Below are positions 57,627-64,000 of a stretch of 64,000 nt of DNA, piece by piece. Source of the DNA: Protula sp. h YS-2021 (lineage: Eukaryota; Annelida; Polychaeta; Sabellida; Serpulidae); the NCBI GenBank assembly GCA_949752745.1, contig OX457029.1:42890500-42954499 (forward strand), read 5' to 3'. Both the position numbers and the translations under genes were made by a program. A model generated the notes under the pieces. The model did not search any database. It was given only the letters and a program-made list of their open reading frames with translations, and was not told where the DNA came from. Positions within the stretch are counted from its first letter, which is position 1, and every line of letters begins with the position of its first letter.

Positions 57627-57924
57627 AACACAAATGAATACCCAATATTGGTTGTTTGACTAGATTTGTGAGAGCAGAAAAGCTTTGTTAACAAATAATG
57701 AAATGTATATGGCTATGAAAGGTTTGTAATGCAGCTAAACAATCAGTGCTTGTTATCGCGATACTTGCTATGCAGTTATAAATGCAGGTTAAGTACTAAG
57801 TACTGCAGGATTTGTGATCTTAGTATCTGTAAAATAAAGTACTGGAAAAAATACATTGACATACATTGAGTAAACGAAAAGGATTGGTGATACTCTTGAT
57901 CAACAAGGCATAAATCCATACAAA

Positions 57925-60900
57925 ATGGGTATTACTTTTGATCAGATTCTTCAATCAATCGGTTCGTTTGGACGATATCAACTTTACAATGCTTTTCTGT
58001 TTGCAATACCGGGAATAGTCATAAGTGGAAACAGTTTAGCTTCAATTTTTCTATCAGCCTTGCCAACTTTTTATTGCAAAGTCCAAAAAAACATAAGTAA
58101 AAATGCATCTAACGCAGTTAAAGGAGACGGTCTTTGTTTTTACACGCCAGATAATACCACCGATAAAGTTAAATGCACAGAGTGGACTTATGACCGAGAT
58201 GTCTATGGAAATACCTTAGCTACTGAGGTATGTACAACCATACTTACGTTATATAATACATCGCTAACCTGACACAGGTGCAGTGTTTATTGAAAGAAAT
58301 TTCAAAATATACAATTCTAATAGAAAGAGATTTGCGCATCATTTCAAATTACTTCTATTAATACTTTAATTAATGAAAACCCGCAAAAAGAACGAATAAA
58401 ATTCTAATAAAAAGTGGTGTGACTTTAACATTTTTCAGTGGAATTAGGTGTGTGATAAGGAATGGCTGGCAGCAATGACTCAAGCAATGTTCATGTTGGG
58501 GTTCCTCTTTGGATGTATTGTTTTCGGCACTATGTCAGATAAGTAAGGTTTTAATCGATTCCTTTCAACAAGAGTTTAAAGTATTTGTATATGTATTAAA
58601 TTCTTTTAGTGCCAGAAGAGTCCATTATACCGCTTTCTAGCATTTCATTTGTTTTACGCAGGTTCGGAAGGAAAATAACTATGTATACGTCATTGATATT
58701 GTCTGCTGTAACGGGAAGCATTGCAACATTCATGCCCAATTTCTGGTGGTTTGTCACTTTTAGACTTTTGTTGGGTGTAGCTGTGGCTGGAATACACACA
58801 ACAGCCTTTGTTATGAGTAAGTTTTACATTGCATCTACAAGTAACTATTACTCTCTGAAACTGTAAAGTAATGAAACACTTTGTAATAGATTAATGTCTT
58901 AAAATTATCTGTAGATATAAGAAATGATTTGCAAGAGTTATTTGCTAGAAAATAAATTTAGCCAACAATCGACCTAATTGACAAGCATTGTCTGCAAAAA
59001 TATTTCACATTTTACCATAGCAATTATTCTACTGTACAAAAGTATCAGTTTTAGTCAATTGATTCTTTCTATTTAAAAAATCTTTAATCTAGGCTGCTTA
59101 TTTTAAAATTGTGTGTTGTGAAAATACAGTCAAAATATAGAAAAATGACAACTGCTTTTTTATAAGGTCAATGGTCAAAATATAAAACCTTCATAACAGA
59201 AAGCAAACGCAACGATGTTTATGACTTTTTTTCTTTCTACAGTGTTAAACCATCTTATTTTGTCAATTTTATGTGTAAATCAACATGTTACAACACCAAA
59301 GTCTGAACATTAAAATATCTATATGCTATTTTTATTATATGCGTTTTTTATTTAAAGTAAAGGTTAAAAGTAACAATGCTGTCTTTTAAAATCATTTTAG
59401 CTATTTGATTTATCCTTTTAAACATCCTAAATAAATTCGGAAGTGTTGAGATTGCAGTCATTTTAAACAGCTGTACGCATTTTGTTGAATAAGGGTAAGA
59501 TGCAAATAGAGGAAATTCGTTGGTTGTATCATTTAAACCATTTTTTAAAGACATGATGGCCGTTTATCCTTAGGAAGTGTATCATGTTTAGTGTCATCAG
59601 ATTTCAGTTCTTGTTCAAATCAAGAGGCTGTTTTTGTCTTTGATATTAATTTCTGATACAGTAAAATTTCCAGAAACTCACAGAATGACAAGAATTTTGC
59701 TATATTCTTCATGATTCTAAAGTGTCCAGTAAATATTAATGAGATATATGTGTCTTGATATGAACTATTGTACTATGTTGTTGAAAGAATACAGAAGCAA
59801 AACATATAACAATTCCGAGTTATGCTTTTAATAGACAAGGCGTTGGCATTTCACAGACATTTGGCATAAACTGGAACCCCAATTGTTTTTAGTTAAAATA
59901 AGTTTAAAATGATTTATGTTTAATTAGTTCCTGGATTTTGGGGCTTCTGTTTTCTTCTTGATTCAAAAACTAATGCTTTTCTGCTGTTTGTTAGCATTGG
60001 AGATTACTGGGGCAGCGCATAGAATGAAGCTTGGGACGTTTTATCAAGTAGTGTCTCTGTCAGGCACAATGCTTCTATCGCTAGTTGCATATTTTGTTCG
60101 CGACTTCAAGTATCTACAGCTGTGTTTAGGAGCTACTTTCTTTATATTCCTCCCTTACTGGTGGTAGGCAATGTTAACTTCTAATTTTTTGCCATGTCAG
60201 TTTTAAAATTTGTACACAATTGTCAAGCATTGCTAATTAATGACATGAGCTAGAGCTATATGTTAAATTCCACCCAAATAATCAGAAGAGATTACATTTA
60301 TAGTACTTGTTGTGTCATAAACAAAAATTTTGATTGCTGTGTGCAATTAATTATTAGTTTAAAGGTCGATTGTGCTCTCTGATTAAGTGAAGAATCATCA
60401 CTCATTTCGTGTCATGCCACAGTGATACTGGAACTCTCGGTGGTACAATAAAACATGTATAATGTAATGTATAAAATATGCACGTCATTCAGTAATTTTT
60501 AACCATATCATACGATATTCAATGGCACTGAATGCTCAATGAAAAGTTAAGTTTATATTCTATTTCAGAAATAGGGCAGTCTTTGTGCTTTTAGCTTTAT
60601 AATTAATGAGATATTGCTGTGGAATTAGTGAGCTATAGTTTTGCGAAGTAGTTTTATACCTGATGGCATAAAATATTTCAATTAATTAATTAAAATATTT
60701 TGAATTAAATTAAAAGTTATTTGTGGACACCACAACTGGTACACTTTTTCATTAAGTAAACATCAAATATCCATTTGGATTTCGCATGCACAGACTCTTA
60801 GTGAGAGCTTAAGTATGTCATTGCTATTTGTTCATTGCATATGTTCTAAAAAAATTATGGCGTCAATATTTATCTAATGCTTAAGTGACGTAATAAATCT

Positions 60901-62678
60901 CTGTTTAAATTAAACCAAAGTAATTTAACACAATTTGTTCTACAAAATACTAGTACCTTTATTATAATGCAGTTTGATTCCTGAATCAGCTCGCTGGCTA
61001 CTGGCAAAGGGGCGCACTGAAGAAGCACTAAGAGAAATTGAGAGAGCGGCAAAAATTAATAATAGGACTCTATCACGTAACATGGCAAATATGGTAGTAT
61101 TTTAACTCTTTTAATTCTTTGTTATTCTTTTTAAAATTTAAAACTATTTAATATTTAATATCTATTTAATATATTTAAGTCTAAGACAGACACCAAGTAA
61201 TCATTATGACAGATTTCAAAACTTAATGCTAAAGCAGTTTATATCAAATATGGAATATGTCAAATGAAGCTCTTCGAATATTACTATGATATGCATAGCG
61301 TTTTGTCTGGAAAATAATAAAACAATATATGTTACAGTCAATCCATTTTTCTGTCAATTTTTTATAACAATGCCCTTATCTGTTTCCTAGATCCTAAAAG
61401 ATTGCAAGGAAGAGCAAATAGACAACAAAAATCACACCATTGTTGACCTGTTAAGAACTCCGAACATGCGTAAAAAGACCCTTATTATTTCATTTATATG
61501 GTATGGATTGCGTAACACAATGAGACACGTAGCTGGGTATAAATGTCACATAAATAACAAACCACGAAAGATACTCAGTAGCCTAAAAACAACCGAAACA
61601 AGGAACTTAACACTTTGCAGTCTGTTTTATTCTTTATGTATATTTATACGCACAAGGGCAGTATTTTTGACAACTTACTGAGAGAGATATTTGAAACTAT
61701 AAAACTAAATTACATTTAGAATAACAGTTACTCTTCTGGTAAGTTCACCCATTTTTCATCCTGTTTTAACGCACCATTGCAGATTGTGTTATGCAACAAA
61801 TAATGGGTGACGAATACTTTAACGTCACTGTTACATGTCATTACAGGTTTGCACTAAATCTAGCATTTTATGGAGTTTCATTGAGTGCTGACATGCTCCC
61901 TGGGGGGCCATATCTGAATGTTTTTATAACAGGCAAGAAGATTCAACTTGACATCTTAGCTTTTATTTGTTCTCACAATATGTAAAATGTGCAATGAGCA
62001 ATACAAAGTGTCCCTTATCCATAGATATATTGAAAAGTTATTGCATAAAAGCAATTAAAATGTCATTCTTGATGACATTATCTAAGATTTCAATGGCTTT
62101 ACTGTAGAATACATATTCTGTTGTTTCACTTCTTTTGTAATCTTGGATATCACAGTAGCGCACTCATTTCTTTACTCACACATTGAATCACTAGAAAGGA
62201 GACAAAAGAAAATAAAGCCAGTTACATTTCTAAATCCACATGGCTCAGTTATAATGTCTGGGATGCACTGACAAGTTACAAACTTTAAGTCATTTTGCAA
62301 AGAAAATGTATGAACATTCATATCGATTTACACTTTAAAGAAATAATTGTTATTATGCATGCTGTCACTTACATCAACATGTGAAGTTATGTGTGTAATA
62401 AACTGCGTGGTTTTTCATGTAAACATCCCTGATCTTTTTTGGAACTACAAGTGCTTCTATTTTTATATGTCAAAAGTGTATGTATAAACGGTGTTTTATC
62501 TTGTATGTGTGTCTGTTTGAAGTTTGATATACCTGAAATTGTTTAATTTCAGGTTTGTTAGTTGTTGTTGCTATCTGTATTTCTGGTGCAACTATGAACC
62601 GAATTGGAAGAAGAAAAACTGTTGTAGCGACTACGATATTGGGAGGCTTGATGTGCATCAGCACTGCCTTTCTGTCTA
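57925..62678 (+). pseudogene. SLC22-type organic ion transporter, exon 2 carries TAG; 3' end not seen
   Basis: A major facilitator of the SLC22 family, a plasma-membrane carrier for organic cations or anions. Exons: 57925-58227, 58439-58542, 58662-58816, 59995-60163, 60973-61093, 61391-61500, 61847-61932, 62553-62678; all phases fit. The start MGITFDQIL has a good context (ACAAAATGG). Family marks are a long cysteine-bearing first loop ending CTEWTYD, DKFGRK after the second exon junction, PESARWLL, and IGRRK in the second half. The exon 7 donor is GC (ACAG|GCAAG). Codon 104, in the conserved WN-x-VCD, is TAG (58445-58447). It either inactivates the gene or is spliced out by an AG acceptor 9 nt downstream. 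The last transmembrane helices are missing; no further exon was found to 64000, so the gene is truncated or continues beyond the window. Type can also be an active gene if the alternative acceptor is used. Confidence 0.8.
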
Positions 62679-62906
62679 GTAATATGCCTTTATCAATTTG
62701 ATAATTATTATTTCCTTCTATTTCTTAATCGTGATTCGTGTGGTTGCCTTTTTTAATTGTTACTGCTTTGATAGCGAAATTTATTTGTAATAATTCACCA
62801 TTATGTCATGTTGTAGACATTAATTATAAACCAGGAAATGGTTTAATTTTGACTACTTAACAATTATTTGTGCTTGTGTGCTTCCGCGTGTTTTAACAAA
62901 CACAAA

Positions 62907-62938
<32 letters not shown>
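62907..62938. repeat. (CA)n microsatellite
   Basis: About 15 CA units, next to ATATACAGG. Confidence 0.9.
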
Positions 62939-62944
<6 letters not shown>

Positions 62945-64000
62945 GGTATGTCGGGAAACAAACGACGAATCGCGATTTCTTCTCCAACTCGCGAAATGTA
63001 CGCCAAAAATCTAACTTCGTTATTAGGGACTTTTCAGACATAAGTTGTATATGAAAATCTCGGTAGATTTTTTTTACATTCAATTCCGAAAGCGAAAATA
63101 TATAAAAGACAACAGATTAAGAGAAATTTAACAAAGCATGAACCCTGCGAAACGGAATATTTTGTTTACATAATTTGCATATTTTACACCATTTTTTGAT
63201 ATCTGCAACTATAAGTTTGATGTGAATCGAGACTGTGTAAAAAATGTAAACAAACCGATTTTGTTTATCAACAAAGGCCACGTGCTTTCTGTAAAAGAGT
63301 ATTAGGGAAACACTAAATAAAAGCCAAACAAGCGTAGAGTTTGTTTTCTTTTATTTACACCATAATCACAATGTAATATTTATTTTCTTTCATTTCTATA
63401 CATAAACTATTTAACATTAATTGAAGAGTTACAAAATATTGAAGAGCAGTACAAAAGATATTAAAACAGATGAATGTTTAAAAACATAGATTTATATTAT
63501 ACAGATGAATTGTTTAAAAACAAAATACAGATTAATACAGATGAATGTTTAAAAACAAAACTCTTTTAAAATAAAACCAAAATACAGAAAAAAATAATAC
63601 AACAAAATCCCCTACTGATATAACCGTGATTTGTAAATAACCAACTCTATCTTATTTTCAAGCTCAGTGTTATGTGTACTAGTTAAAATTTCAAATGATA
63701 GACCGAAAAAACGTGAGGCAATGGAATATAAACCACATAAAAGCTTTCTAAAGAAAACAAAATACACAGCTGAAACTTTCAAACTAACATGCGAAATGTA
63801 CGTACACAACCATGCACAAAATTTGCAAGTTTAGGGACCCTGCAACACAACTTGGGTGTACTACCCCATCTCGTGACGTTCATAAATTTAAAGTCGGTGA
63901 CTTCGTATGAGAAAAGTGAACTGAAAATAACACAATTAAAACTTTCAAACTGACATGCGAAATGTACGTACACAACCATGCAAAATGTGCGAACACCAAA
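62939..64000. other. Gene-free end of window with a short direct repeat
   Basis: CATGCGAAATGTACGTACAC with TTTCAAACT upstream occurs at about 63780 and again at about 63945 (165 bp apart). No later exon of the transporter was found. Confidence 0.5.

Overview
The window is AT-rich, intron-rich animal nuclear DNA, most likely from a mollusc. The evidence is: spliced genes with GT-AG introns and one GC-AG intron; animal housekeeping families (KAT7/HBO1, HSPA13, SLC22); and dense repeats of a kind I associate with mollusc genomes, such as GACCTTGACC-rich units and tandem arrays that end in GGAC/GACA tails and a G-run. The species call is inference; the gene families are read from the sequence.

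Layout. 1-3.5 kb: repeats and empty DNA. 3.51-7.27 kb: a complete 3.76-kb element with about 720-bp terminal inverted repeats, AG...CT ends and an exact 6-bp target duplication (CTTTTC). It looks like a short non-autonomous Polinton/Maverick derivative. Its ends are packed with TGACGTCA palindromes and it carries a damaged two-zinc-finger gene. 7.53-17.75 kb: a complete KAT7 (HBO1) histone acetyltransferase gene on +, 14 coding exons, 564 codons, all phases consistent, starting about 330 bp from the element. Exon 5 ends in a 48/49-bp minisatellite that multiplies its own 5' splice site. 17.9-19.1 kb: an inverted-repeat element with nuclear-receptor-like motifs. 23.3-26.7 kb: HSPA13 on -, seven exons with a tentative first mini-exon.

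26.7-33.6 kb: repeat-rich, with three tandem arrays (163, 178 and 178 bp), foldback hairpins and dispersed copies of one family. 33.62-38.67 kb: a Ty3/Gypsy element on + with 114-bp LTRs, an ATAAC duplication and frameshifted gag and pol. 39.70-46.99 kb: a second Ty3/Gypsy element on - with 1.2-1.3-kb LTRs, a TATAT duplication, a tRNA-Pro-type primer site and an intact 1152-codon pol whose order is protease-integrase-RT-RNase H, as in Gmr1-type elements. It lies within or just after an exon of an already decaying minus-strand gene (47.0-49.5 kb) of the HMGXB3-like family; terminal-exon-like pieces lie on the far side at 39.3-39.7 kb.

49.5-57.4 kb: microsatellites, a 356-bp tandem duplication, degenerate repeats and a CR1/L2-type LINE 3' fragment. 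57.9-62.7 kb: an SLC22-type transporter on + (eight exons seen), with a TAG in exon 2 that also creates an in-frame alternative AG acceptor. The last 1.3 kb shows only repeats. The cellular genes do not form a pathway; what links the window is repeated transposon activity beside and inside genes.
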